DNA from: Sipunculus nudus | Taxonomy: Eukaryota; Annelida; Sipuncula; Golfingiida; Sipunculidae | Direction: 5' to 3' | DNA: 64,000 nucleotides | NCBI GenBank assembly: GCA_026874595.1 | Contig: CM049308.1 | Coordinates: 93,363,624-93,427,623 of the forward strand | Shown here: in pieces, positions 12,701 through 24,700 of the stretch | How the letters are laid out: every line of letters begins with the position of its first letter | How positions within the stretch are numbered: the stretch's first letter is position 1 | Notes under the pieces: model-generated | The model's database searches: none | The model's input: the letters and a program-made list of their open reading frames with translations, nothing else | What the model was told of the DNA's origin: nothing | Translations under genes and position numbers: made by a program

Positions 12701-15700
12701 AGGTTTCACAAGGATACGGTCCTGCATACTGCATCTCTTCTGCACTGACCCCTGGTGGATACGGGTTAAGTGGAACGATACAACGCTGGTGGGGATCATA
12801 AACTAGCTGGTACAAGAATGTATTGTTAGCTCGGAAAAAGCCACTGATGTACTCCTTTGGGACAGTTAAGTTGCTCATATTCAGTATATTCGGCAGCTTC
12901 TTCAGGACCTGAAATCAATATGTACACCTTCAGAAGCTGAAATCAGTAAACCCCCTGCTGTTCAACAGAACCTGAAATCATTAAACCCCTTGCTGCTCAA
13001 CAGAACTTGAAATCAATAAATCCCAAACAGTTCAACAGAACCTGATATCATTGAACCCTTACCGTTCAACAGAACCTGAAATCAGTAAACCCCTACAGTT
13101 CCAAAGAACCTGAAATCCGTAAACCACTACTATTCAACAGAACCTGAAATCTATAAACCCCCCCCCCCCCATTTCCTCCCTGTGTGTGGTGGTTTTGTTA
13201 GTAAACTGTTGTGAGCTTTTCTGTATCAATGAGAATTTTCTCTGTTAAGAAACTTCCGTTTCCTGCAATCACTTTTTCTTCTGGCGTCTGCCATGATGGA
13301 CGTATAATCACGCTCTGCGCGGTTTGTCCACTGTTTTGGTTTGTACAGTCGGGTTTGCCAACTGAACTGTTAGTGGTGATTCTTTTTCCCTTCCCGCCAT
13401 GTAGAACCCCTCTTATTGTTCTACTTGTGGTTCATTAATCCCAGCTTGGGATTCTCACCCCACTTGTTTCCCCTGCCGTTCTCACAATGACACCTGCTGG
13501 GGCCCTGCAGATCCCTGCTTCTAATGTCAAACCTGGTGGTCTGACAAATAGGCCATGTTCCATGCCTGGTCCCATTCCCCCGTTGTAGGGGTTTCCCCGT
13601 CCGCGGTGACCTTGTCTGGTCCCGTTGTTCCAACAGGAGGGGGGGGGGGATCCCACCGTGGTTGAACGCAATACTTCTGTGTTACGTTCCCCGTCCATTC
13701 CCACCTGTGACATTACATCCCCAGTAGTTTCTACTGCCAAATCTTTACTCTCACTTTCCCATAAGTGGAAGTCCTCCCCTGTTCACTCGGCTCCTCATTC
13801 AGACCCAACGTCAGCTTATACGATTTTTAGTAAACTATCCCAGTTTTGCTCTTCCCTAATGTCGGATCTAGACGATTCGTCTAGACCCGCGTCCGTTCGT
13901 CAGGTGGACTCCCCGGTTCCCCCGGTTCTCTCACCTCGACCACTGTCCTCCCCTCCGGCCCCAGCCGGCTTCCTTCTCTGTCTCCTGAGCCTGCTGTCGC
14001 CGCCACGCTGGGTTCAACAGGCCTTTCTCATGCTGAGGTAGGTATTTCCGGCCCTCCTACTTCCACTTCCTTTCAACTGCACTCGCTTTCTGTGACTCCC
14101 GCTGCTCCAGTGGGCCGTTCTGCAATCCCTGACCGCCCGGCCAGTTCTTTGTTTTAGATCCTGCTTCTGGCCGACTCTCGGCTCCTCTTTTACAGCCTCC
14201 GGTCTTTCCGGCTCCACGGGATTCTTTGGGTCCCACTTCCAGGGGTTCTCAGGCGTCGCCTTCCTTTCAACCGCACTCGCTTCCTGTGACTCCAGCTGCT
14301 CCGGTGGTTCTGCAATCCCTGGCCGCCCGGCCAGTTCTTTGTTTCAGATCCTGCTTCTGGCCAACCCTCGGCTTCTCTTTTACAGCCTCTGGTCGTTCCG
14401 GCTCCACGGGATTCTTTGGATCCCGCTTCCAGGGGTTCTCAGGTGTCGCCTTCATCCTCTGCTGGAACTCCCGGGGATACCGGGGGACCTGTTTTGATTG
14501 GTTGATTCCTTATCCGGATCATCTGGACATTTCTTCGGCGCCTATGCGTCTGGAGTCTACAGCCCGGCCTGTATCTTTTCATTACGTACCTTAAAACCCA
14601 TACTCACCCTGGCTGAATTGACTGAGCTCTACGCCTAACCTTTTACAGGGTCTCTTCTGTTTGGCAGCCATCTCAGGCCCCTCTTCGACCGGGCGTTGGA
14701 TTGTTCGGATCGGCAGGCACGCCTCCGTTCGGCAGCTCCTGCTCCGTGCCAGCCTTACTACATCCCTCGGTCTCGGCCTTCCAGTACGGCCCTCATCGGC
14801 TTGTCGGGGCCCCGCTCCATCTTCCCGTCCTTTTAGCCGTACCAGTCGTTCACAGCCCTTTCGCAGTTGTTCCTCGTGCCGAGGTTCTACCAGGAAATGA
14901 CTCATTAAGTCCAGTTGGCGCTCGTCTCAGCGCCCATTTTCCTGCTTGGGCGGGCATAACGTCACATAGTTTGGTTCTCAGCACAATCAAGTTCGGTTTC
15001 TGTATTACGTTTTTGCACGAACCTCCCGTTACCCTGCAACCGTTCTACACTCCGCCTCCCACCGATCCAGTTAAACGTCTCACGTTGGAGGAGGCCATTC
15101 AGTCTATGCTTGACAAGAAGGCTATTCTCTAGGTTCCCCCTTCCAACCCTGGGTTTTACTCTTTGTCTCTTTCTGGTTCCGAAGCTGCACGGGAGGTGGC
15201 GCCCCATTATAGATCTCAAGTGCCTCAATTCGTTCATCGCCCCGCTGCCCTTTCAGATGTTCAATATTCATGCAGTACTCCGCATTATACGTTGGCTGGA
15301 TTGGGCCTTCAAAAAAGACCTTATGGATGCATATTTTCACGTGCCCATACATCTGTCATCCCAACCGTTTCTTCGGTTCACATACCAGAACCACGTTTAT
15401 CAATTCCATGCTCTTCCATTTGGCATCAATAAGGCCCCCTGGATTTTTACAATGCTCATTTACACGGTCACTCTTTACCTCCGCTCTCAGGGCATCACTG
15501 TGCTTCTTTACCTAGACGATTGGCTTGTGCATGCGGCCAACCGCTCTCTCTTACTGGAACACTGCTCCCGGGTTCTCTCTTTACTAAGGTACCTCGGGTT
15601 TCTTTTCAATGCAGAGAAGTCACAGCTCACTCCCACCCAGTCCCTACAGTTTCTGGGTGTGACTCTCAATTTTGCGTCTGGGACTGCATCTCTCCCGTGC

Positions 15701-18700
15701 GCATTTGCTGTAAAGCTCAGGGCGCAGATTCATTCTTTTCTAATGTCTCGGCGTCCCGATTCTCGTGCTGCTGCTTTTCTTCATGGCGCTCTCAACTGGG
15801 CTGCCACTTTCGTTCGGTCAGCTCTATCTCCGTCCGGTTCAGTCCCTCCTTCGTGCTCACAGCCTTCTCCATCCGCATTCAGTTCGTCCTACGGTCTTCC
15901 TGTTTGACCTCACGTGGCGGGCCCTTCGTCCCTGGCTCAACCTTTCCTTTCTCCTTCAAGGAGTTCCTTTCTCTCAGGAGATCAACTGTATGCTGTACAC
16001 CGACGCGTCTCTTCACAGTTGGTGTGCCCGTATGTCCCCGTCATAACGCCTCCTTCACATCAATGTCCTCGAACTTCGCGCCGTCTGTTGCGCGATCTCC
16101 TGTTGGTCCCAACGCTTACTCACCGTCACATGCTAGTCATGACCGACAACACCACGGTGGTGGCATATATAAACAGGCCGGGTGGTACTCGGTCTTGCTC
16201 ACTTATGCGGGAGACATAAATCTTGTTCGATCTCTGTATGACGCTGCGGGCCTCCCTCCGCACGTCTCATCTTCCGGGCGTCTCAAACATTCTCGCTGAC
16301 GCCCTCTCCCGTTGCCCCGCGTCTCCGCCTCCGCTGGTCGTCCTTCTGCTCTCCGTCCTTTGGTTTATCTTCACTCACCTGGGGGGTCCGGAAATCGATT
16401 TGTTCAATTTTCCCTCCCCCCAGTCCTCTTTCCTACTGTGACGTGTCTACGTCACCCTCGCAACCATCTCCCCGACCCCCCCTGTCTGTATTACATACAA
16501 CGCTCCCTACCAGGGATACCGGGCGACCTGTTTTGATCGGTTGATTCCTTATCCGGATGTTTCTTGGGCGCCTATTCGTCTGGAGTCCGGCCTGGAACAA
16601 CCTTTTGCGGATGGAAAATCCTTATTTTCTTCCTCCGCACATGTTACCGACCGTCAACTGTCTGATTTAGAGGGGCTCGGCCGTCAGTCGGCGGGGACGG
16701 TTAATGATTAACAGGCTGTCACGAGCCTCCTCGCCGTCTCCATGGATCCGGCCACAATTAATGACATCTGGCAAGCCTCTGCAGATGACTGTGCCGAACT
16801 CCAGCATGTTATTTGGCATTTTCTCGAAAATTGTATATTACTTCGCCGCTTGGCCTGTATCCATTCATTACGTACCTTAAAACCTGTACTCACCCTGGCT
16901 GAATTGACTGAGCTCTACGCTCAACCTTTTACAGGGTCTCTTCTGTTCTCTTCTGGGGTGGTACTCGGTCTCACTCACTTATGCGGGAGACATAAATCTT
17001 GTTCGATCTCTGTATGACGCTGCGTCAACAACGCTCCCTCCCAGTCCTCTTCCTTCCGCCATCGAAAAAGTGATTACAGGAAACGGAAGTGTGACCTAGA
17101 TACACGGGAACGAGATGGGGTGGACGATAATAGGCCCAATAAGGGAAAATTTTTGGTTGGCTTACTCTGGCGTATTAACCTAAACAGAGAAAATTTTTAT
17201 TAATACAGAAACAGCTCACAATTGTTTACTTAATAAAACCCAACAGTTTAACAGAAAATCATGAAATCCTGAAATCATTGAACCTCTACTGTTCAACAGA
17301 ACCAGAAATCAGTTAAACCAAACAGTTCAACAGAACCTGAAATGATTGAACCTCTACTGTTCAACAGAACCAGAATTCAGTAAAACCAAACAGTTCAACA
17401 AAACCTGAAATCATTGAAACTCTACTGTTCAACAGAACCAGAAATCAGTAAAACCAAACAGTTCAACAGAACCTGAAATCATTGAACCTCTACTGTTCAA
17501 CAGAACCAGAATTCAGTAAAACCAAATAGTTCAACAGAACCTGAAATCACTGAACCTCTACTGTTCAACAGAACCCGTACTCTGTAAAAAACCAAACAGT
17601 TCAACCTGCTGGTTGACTACATTAACTTGTTCCTGAACCAGAAAAGACCTAAGGACATAATGTGATATTAAGTGTACATCTTATCACTCTGAATTCCTAT
17701 GACTTGGAAAATAAGAAAATGATATGTATTATAGAAGGCCTTGACCTACCTGACTTATCTATCTGTTTGGAAAGCTCCATAGTTCTACTAATAGCCCTAA
17801 TATGAAAACTCCAAAACCCCAAATATGAAATTCTACAAGTCCTAATGTGAAATCTCCACAAGCCCTAAATTGCAAACTCTACAAATCCTGATATGAAAAT
17901 TCAGTTGTGTTTTACCCTGTCTTAATTTTTAAAGTTAACTTAATCTTAATGCATATCATCTGAGTCCATAAATTTTCAGAAGACAATTTTTCAACTAAAA
18001 TATGCACAGCATGAAACAGACATGAAAACCGTAAAAGTCTAATTATCAGGTATTACTGCTCCAATTGGGGTTTTAACTAGGATCTGTAGTTCTGACTTTA
18101 CCTAAGAAATCTGTAGAGAGGACTTGAACATGACAGGTGTGGCCCCTACTGTACCTCGAGTCGTATCAGCAGGGAGCGCTTTGTGGTATTGAACAACATA
18201 CCTGATGCATGTCAGTTTGCCTGATGACCTGGAACAGTTTGTTAGCCTTCCCCAGACCTATCCCAGGCAGACTGGCCAGGTAGTCACACCCTGACAGAAT
18301 ACACATGTAGCGGAACTTGTCAAAAGTGTACAGGTCAGACCGCAGCTTCATAGCCTTGTGGAGGTCACAGCTGTTAATCATCATCCCGTTCCCAGCAAAG
18401 TCCATCTTGAACATGATCTGTAGATGATACAAGGAAAAATAAACACTCTTGTCAACAGGTAAGGAAGACTCTGACACATCAAAGCTTTGAAACAATAACG
18501 TCGCATTTCAAAAGTGTTTTGAAGGCTTTTTCTATGGTCCACATAGTTACGGTACATTTAAATGATTCACTGAAGATGAATGGTACAACTGCTCATCTTT
18601 CCTGACGTCTTACTCCAACAAAGTTCTCTGCCACTTCTTGCCAATTCAAAGTAAAACTCTGCAAATTTATAATTTATACTTTAGCACTGTCTTCAGAGTA

Positions 18701-21700
18701 ACTTCCTGCTATATTTCTGTACCCTTGTCTAACCATGACTGATTCACCAGCAAGTGTTTTAGAAACCTTTCTCCTTTCAGAGACATCCTTAACAAAGAAA
18801 TTTTTGAATCTGTATCTTCATTCAGGGGTACATAGAGGAAATAGCAAGTTTTAAGTAAAAGTTCACTCGTCCAATAAAGATATGACATCATTACAAAGAT
18901 GAAATAGCAGGGTCTATAAACTTAAACCATACACTTACCTTCGTTCACCCATTACCCCCCCTCATACACACACACACACACCCCACATCAGTCCCACCAT
19001 AGTTCATCCTCATTGTACATTAATTGACTCTTGAAACCTGCCATCTTACTTCTTTTGAAGAAATAACAGGGAGCGAGTCAAGATAAGCTTTAAGTTCCTT
19101 ACACTCAATCCCTTTGATGCATAAAGTATGTGGTATTATGATGCTATGTTTCATATCAAATTGTACTTCCATATTCAGTATCAACAAAATATCTCAAACA
19201 AACAAAACAACCTTTCTCCTGCTTGTTTGGTACTGACTACACCTGGACGTCATAAGCTGGGTTACAGAAGGGTATAGATCTGGACTAGACTTAATGACAT
19301 GTAATCTGGGTTCATGGTTTTAAATTTACAGAACTAATAATGATCTGGAAGGTAACATCTATTATTAACACATCAGAGAAAATCTCTGAGGTCTGACATA
19401 CCATCCTTTTGCCTTTGATCAATAATGGGCTCAACAAGAGTAAGAGCAGAAAGGTAGGTGAACAAGCAGCAGTTAGTCCTGTACAACAGACAACACTGAT
19501 ACTTACCTTATCACAGCCAAACAAGAGGAGATCAGAATCCTCTGTGATGATGATCTGAGCAATGCCAGCTTTGTTGAGGTATGCCAGCTGTGCATCAGCC
19601 TCATATGGAGCAACAATACAGTCCACACCTTTCTGCCTGCATGCCTACAAAAGATACAGAATCCCTGTTAAGAATTTTATATGAATTCATTAGACAGTAT
19701 ATTGCACATCAACATGAAATACTTATCAAATGGTTACAATAAGCAGGATAATATGCAAGGGATAATAAACATTTCAGTGACAATTTGATACGAACACATT
19801 GTTATCATTTGCTAAGATGAATCTTAAGTTAATTGAAAATAGATTCCATTAATGCATAAAATATAATAATAATATTAATAATAATTTTAATAATAATAAT
19901 AATAATAATAAAAATAAAAATATTAATTTTTATTGGAAAGCATAAAATCCATGATGATTACATGATCTAAAACGCTGTCTCATAACTAGAATCCAACAGC
20001 AATCATTAAACATATTATTATAAGCATATGAAATTGAAGTCCAATTGACTAAAATATTACATTCAGAAGGTTACTTTATTAAATATTAAATAAGGCATAT
20101 ATTAAAATCAATATTTCAATTATCTGTTAAAACTATCATAATTCCACTAAAATATTCAAAATTTTCATTATCAAAATATCACACAAAATGACAAGGCATG
20201 AAAATATTTCAACCATATATGTTTTGAATTTACTTTTAAATTCTAAAGACTGGTAGCTTCTCTTAGAGTGCCTTGATAGGTCATTCCACAGTTTCGGGCC
20301 AACAACACTAAAATGCCTGATTTGTGCACAGGACAATTTGGTAAAAGGCATGATCAGTAAGTTTTTAGCTGGTGGAATATAACTGTGAATAAGCTCTTCC
20401 ACGTAAAGAGGGGTTATATTATTTATTACCTTAATCACAAGAATTAACATTTTGAATTTTACCCTTTGAATAAAGGGAAGCCAATGAATAGAATACAAAA
20501 TTGTTGTAATATGATCTGATTTTGAAGCACCTGTATTAATCCTCACCGCAGCATTCTGTATACTTTATAGTTGATTTGTTATTGATGAGGGAATTCCAAC
20601 AAGTGTGCACTGCAATACTCTTATTTAGAAGTAATAAAAGAATGAACTATTTAAATTCATATCATATGCCTATAAAAGGGTAATGGAATATTCATATCAC
20701 AGTTAAGTCAATGGTGAATACAAGTTTATGGAAGTAAAACCTGACAAAACCTATGCTGGGAACAGCTGAGGAAATTAACTAAATTAATAGTGTTCCTTCA
20801 TCCAATCATATATATTTAAACTGTTATTATATTAAAAGATGTAGTTCCTTTGACAACTAGAATACGGGTAGTCGACAAGCGACTACGTGTATCCGCCAAA
20901 ATCAGAGAAGGACGGGTGAAGTGAGGCATTGATTGAGTGGCAAGGGGATATAGAGTTACATGTGTTAAATATTAGAATGGATCTCTGCCACATAAACATG
21001 ATTGTAGGTGGCGCCACCTGTTATTTGAACGAGAAACTATCCAAGATATATACACATGCAAAATTTCATGTGGAAAAGTCAAACCACTGCAGAGATATGA
21101 GTAATTTTATCCCACAGCAGACAAACAGATGGACGCTGTGCAAAAATGGCTGCAGGTGGCGCCACCATTTTTGTTCATGTTATAAAGCTATCCAAGGGCT
21201 ACATTTGTGTAAAGTTTTTTCCCTGATTGGTCAAACGGTTCCCGAGATATGAGCTTGGATGTCTGCAGCATAAACGTGAATGTAGGTGGCGCCACCTGTC
21301 ATAAAATCAAGAAAGCTATCTAGGATGTATACACATGCCGAATTTTAGGTGAATTAGTCAAACCACTGCAGAGATATGAGTGATTTTAACCCCAGGCAGA
21401 TTAACAAATGGACACTGTGCAAACATGGTTGCAGGTGGCGCCACCTTTTGTTGTGTATGTTATAAAGCTATCCCAGGGCTACATTTGTGTAAAAAATTTT
21501 TCTGGATCGGTCAAACGGTTCCTGAGATATATGGATTTATGTGTGGAGTGTTAACGTGAATGTAGGTGGCGCCACCTGTCACAAAATCAAGAAAGCTATC
21601 TAGGATGTATACACATGCCGAATTTTAGGTGAATTAGTCAAACCACTGCAGAGATATGAGTGATTTTAACCCCAGGCAGATGAACAAATGGACATTGTGC

Positions 21701-24700
21701 AAACATGGTAGCAGGTGGCGCCACCTTTTGTTGTGTATGTAATAAAGCTATCCCAGGGCTACATTTGTGTAAAAATTTTTTCAGGATCGGTCAAACGGTT
21801 CCCGAGATATATGGGATTATGTGTGGAGCGTTAACGTGAATGTAGGTGGCGCCACCTGTCACAAAATCGAGAAAGCTATCTAGGATGTATATGCATGCCG
21901 AATTTTAGGTGAATTAGTCAAACCACTGCAGAGATATGAGTGATTTTAACCCCAGGCAGATGAACAGATGGACACTGTGCAAACATGGTTGCAGGTGGCG
22001 CCACCTTTTGTTGTGTATGTTATAAAGCTGTCCCAGGGCTACATTTGTGTAAAAATTTTTTCCGGATCGGTCAAACGGTTCCCGAGATATATGGGATTAT
22101 GTGTGGAGCGTTAACGTGAATGTAGGTGGCGCCACCTGTCACAAAATCGAGAAAGCTATCTAGGATGTATATGCATGCCGAATTTTAGGTGAATTAGTCA
22201 AATCACTGCAGAGATATGAGTGATTTTAACCCCAGGCAGATGAACAGATGGACACTGTGCAAACATGGTTGCAGGTGGCGCCACCTTTTGTTGTGTTTGT
22301 TATAAAGCTTTCCCAGGGCTACATTTGTGTAAAAAATTTTTCCGGATCGGTCAAACGGTTCCCGAGATATATGGGTTTATGTGTGGAAACAGACGCACAA
22401 ACGGACGCTGGGCAGAGACGAAAGGTCAGAGGTCAAGGTCACTTGGTTAGGCACCAGTTCACATGTGACCCAATAATTTGTGTAAGTTTCGGAAAAATCT
22501 GTCCAGTAGTCTCAGAGGAGTTCTCCGGAAACGAACGCGGCGGCGGCGGCGGAACCCGGTCAAAAACATAGTATCCGCAAAACTTCATTTTGGCGGATAC
22601 AATAAGACAGAACAGATATTTCTAATACACCAGTTTTGAAAATATAACAGATTTCATTACTATCACTTTATAAAAGATAATTTTGGCAGATATATAATAT
22701 AAAGTCTTCAATCAGGTATCTATCAACACTTTACACACACTATGTATAATGCCATTGTTGTGCACTTCAAAAGCATTTATTTACTGTTTCCCTGATATCT
22801 GTGACACACCTCCATCAGATCCAGGGCCATTTCAGGAGTGATGTCTATACATCGCTGCAGACATTCTCTGGCCTCTGATCTCCTCTCCTCTCGCAACAAC
22901 TGTCTGGCTTTATTACGATTCATCTCACGTTTTCTGAATATATAAACACAGATCAGTAAAGAGAAACATTGATACAGACATATAGAAGAGACACTGTTTA
23001 AAATTATTTTTGAATGCAGCACAGAAAAATGGGTGACTCTTCATAGATCTTACTCAAACAGGTATAAATATGTAGTAATAATTCAACATTTATAAAGGGT
23101 GGCTGCCTAAGGGGAAACTCTGGTGTGTGATAACTCAGTTACTGCTCTTGGCATTATGAAGCTAGCTAGGAGAATATGACTAATGCCCAAGTGATACTGA
23201 AGCAAATATAAAATGAAAAAAAAAATCCAAATTATTCCACTTGGCCTATAAACTTTCTAATATAAAGTATTAATGTTACCCTGGAATAAGATTAGTCTTT
23301 CTAAGATAACTGACCACTTGTCTGGCATACTACATATTAAATTTATACAAATAGTCAAGGAGCAAACTTTTCCATATTAGGGTATTCTAGGGACAATCAG
23401 TAGGCCAGTATATCTGACAAGGCCTGTTCAGTCTCCCTCCTCCTACTTAACTGTGATAACATAAATTATAATTTAAACACAATCAGCAAGAGATGACTCA
23501 CTCTCTACGAGATTTTTCCACTTCTTTCTTGGAAGGAAGATGGCATCCATCAAACACCATAATTGGTTTGATTCCATAAGACAGCAAATTATTGACATAC
23601 TTCATACAGTAGTATACATACCTGAAACATAATGGAATGTTAATGACAATTAATCATATTGTAGTACACATACCTGAAACATAATGGAATGTTAATGACA
23701 TACTTCATATAGTACACATACCTGAAACATAATGGAATTTTAATGACATACTTCAAATACCTGAAAAATTATGGAATGTTAATGACATACTTCATATAGT
23801 TGTACACATACCTGAAACAAAATTGAATGTTAATGACATACTTCATATAGTAGTACACATACCTGAAACATAATGCAATGTTAACTACTTTATATAGTAG
23901 AACACATACCTGAAACATAATGGAATGTTAATGACATACTTCAAATACCTGAACAAGGGACCCATGGGTCACGGCGCTCAGCTGAATGTGACAGATACAA
24001 CTGTGTCACTATTGTTGTATGTAGGTCTGTAAGATTTCATTTTGACAGATGTAATTTTTTGTATTAATTATGTAGTTGAGCGGAGTAGTTATATAGAAGT
24101 ATCAGTATTTTTAATATGAACAAGAATGTGTGTCTAAAATATTGCAATGGGAATGACCAGATGTTCTAAATTGCAGAGGAATGAAGTGGAGATTTGCAAG
24201 TATAAAAATACACATGTAATAAATCAAAATATTTATGGAAAAGTAGAAAACTTATATGATTTGGGAAGCAGTTGTTGCTGAATTAGAGAGGAAACAGAAT
24301 GTCTCAAAAAGTATCTATAGAGAAGAAATTGTAGATTAAGCTGTGAGAAGTTGCCATGTTTGATCTGAATTGAAGAAAAGGGGATTGTTGCTAATAATAT
24401 CTTGTGATCTGACCATGTGTTTTCTAATGTTGAAACTGAAGCATTTAAACAGTTAGTAAAGACAAGATTTATGGTATTTCCATGGTCATTGGTTGGTTCT
24501 CTGACTAGTTGTTGACATTTAAAGAGTTGACATAATTGTGTCAATTTGGTGTTATATATTATATTAGAAATGTCAATATTGTGTCAATTTGGTGTTATAT
24601 ATTATATTAGAATCGCCCATGATCACTATAGGCAGGTTGTGGTCAACTTGAGAGACTACAACTTGGGAGTTCAGAGAAGAAGTTACTGATGGGACATGCG

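Larger units (their letters stand above)
13186..17243 (+). mobile_element. DIRS-like tyrosine-recombinase-class retrotransposon, decayed
   Basis: The ends are imperfect inverted repeats of about 60 bp. Left 13186-13252 shares GTAAAC, TTGTGAGC, TTTCTGTAT and ATTTTCTCTGTT with the reverse complement of 17178-17243. Inside, in order, are a gag-type zinc finger, a Ser/Pro-rich region, a reverse transcriptase and an RNase H. This order plus inverted termini fits DIRS. The GC content is clearly higher than the surrounding intron. Stops and frame changes show it is inactive. The tyrosine recombinase expected downstream of RNase H was not recognised; that part is filled with duplicated fragments. It inserted into a minisatellite of EXO1 intron 5. 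Confidence 0.85.

Noticed and set aside
14591-14905. Minus-strand ORF rich in Arg and Glu
   Set aside because: It is antisense to the GC-rich DIRS interior; no motif supports it.
22777-22809. EXO1 exon 3 extension ([10 protein letters not shown])
   Set aside because: The frame continues past GAG|GTGTGT, but only splicing there restores the conserved AxRQKGVDC junction with exon 4.
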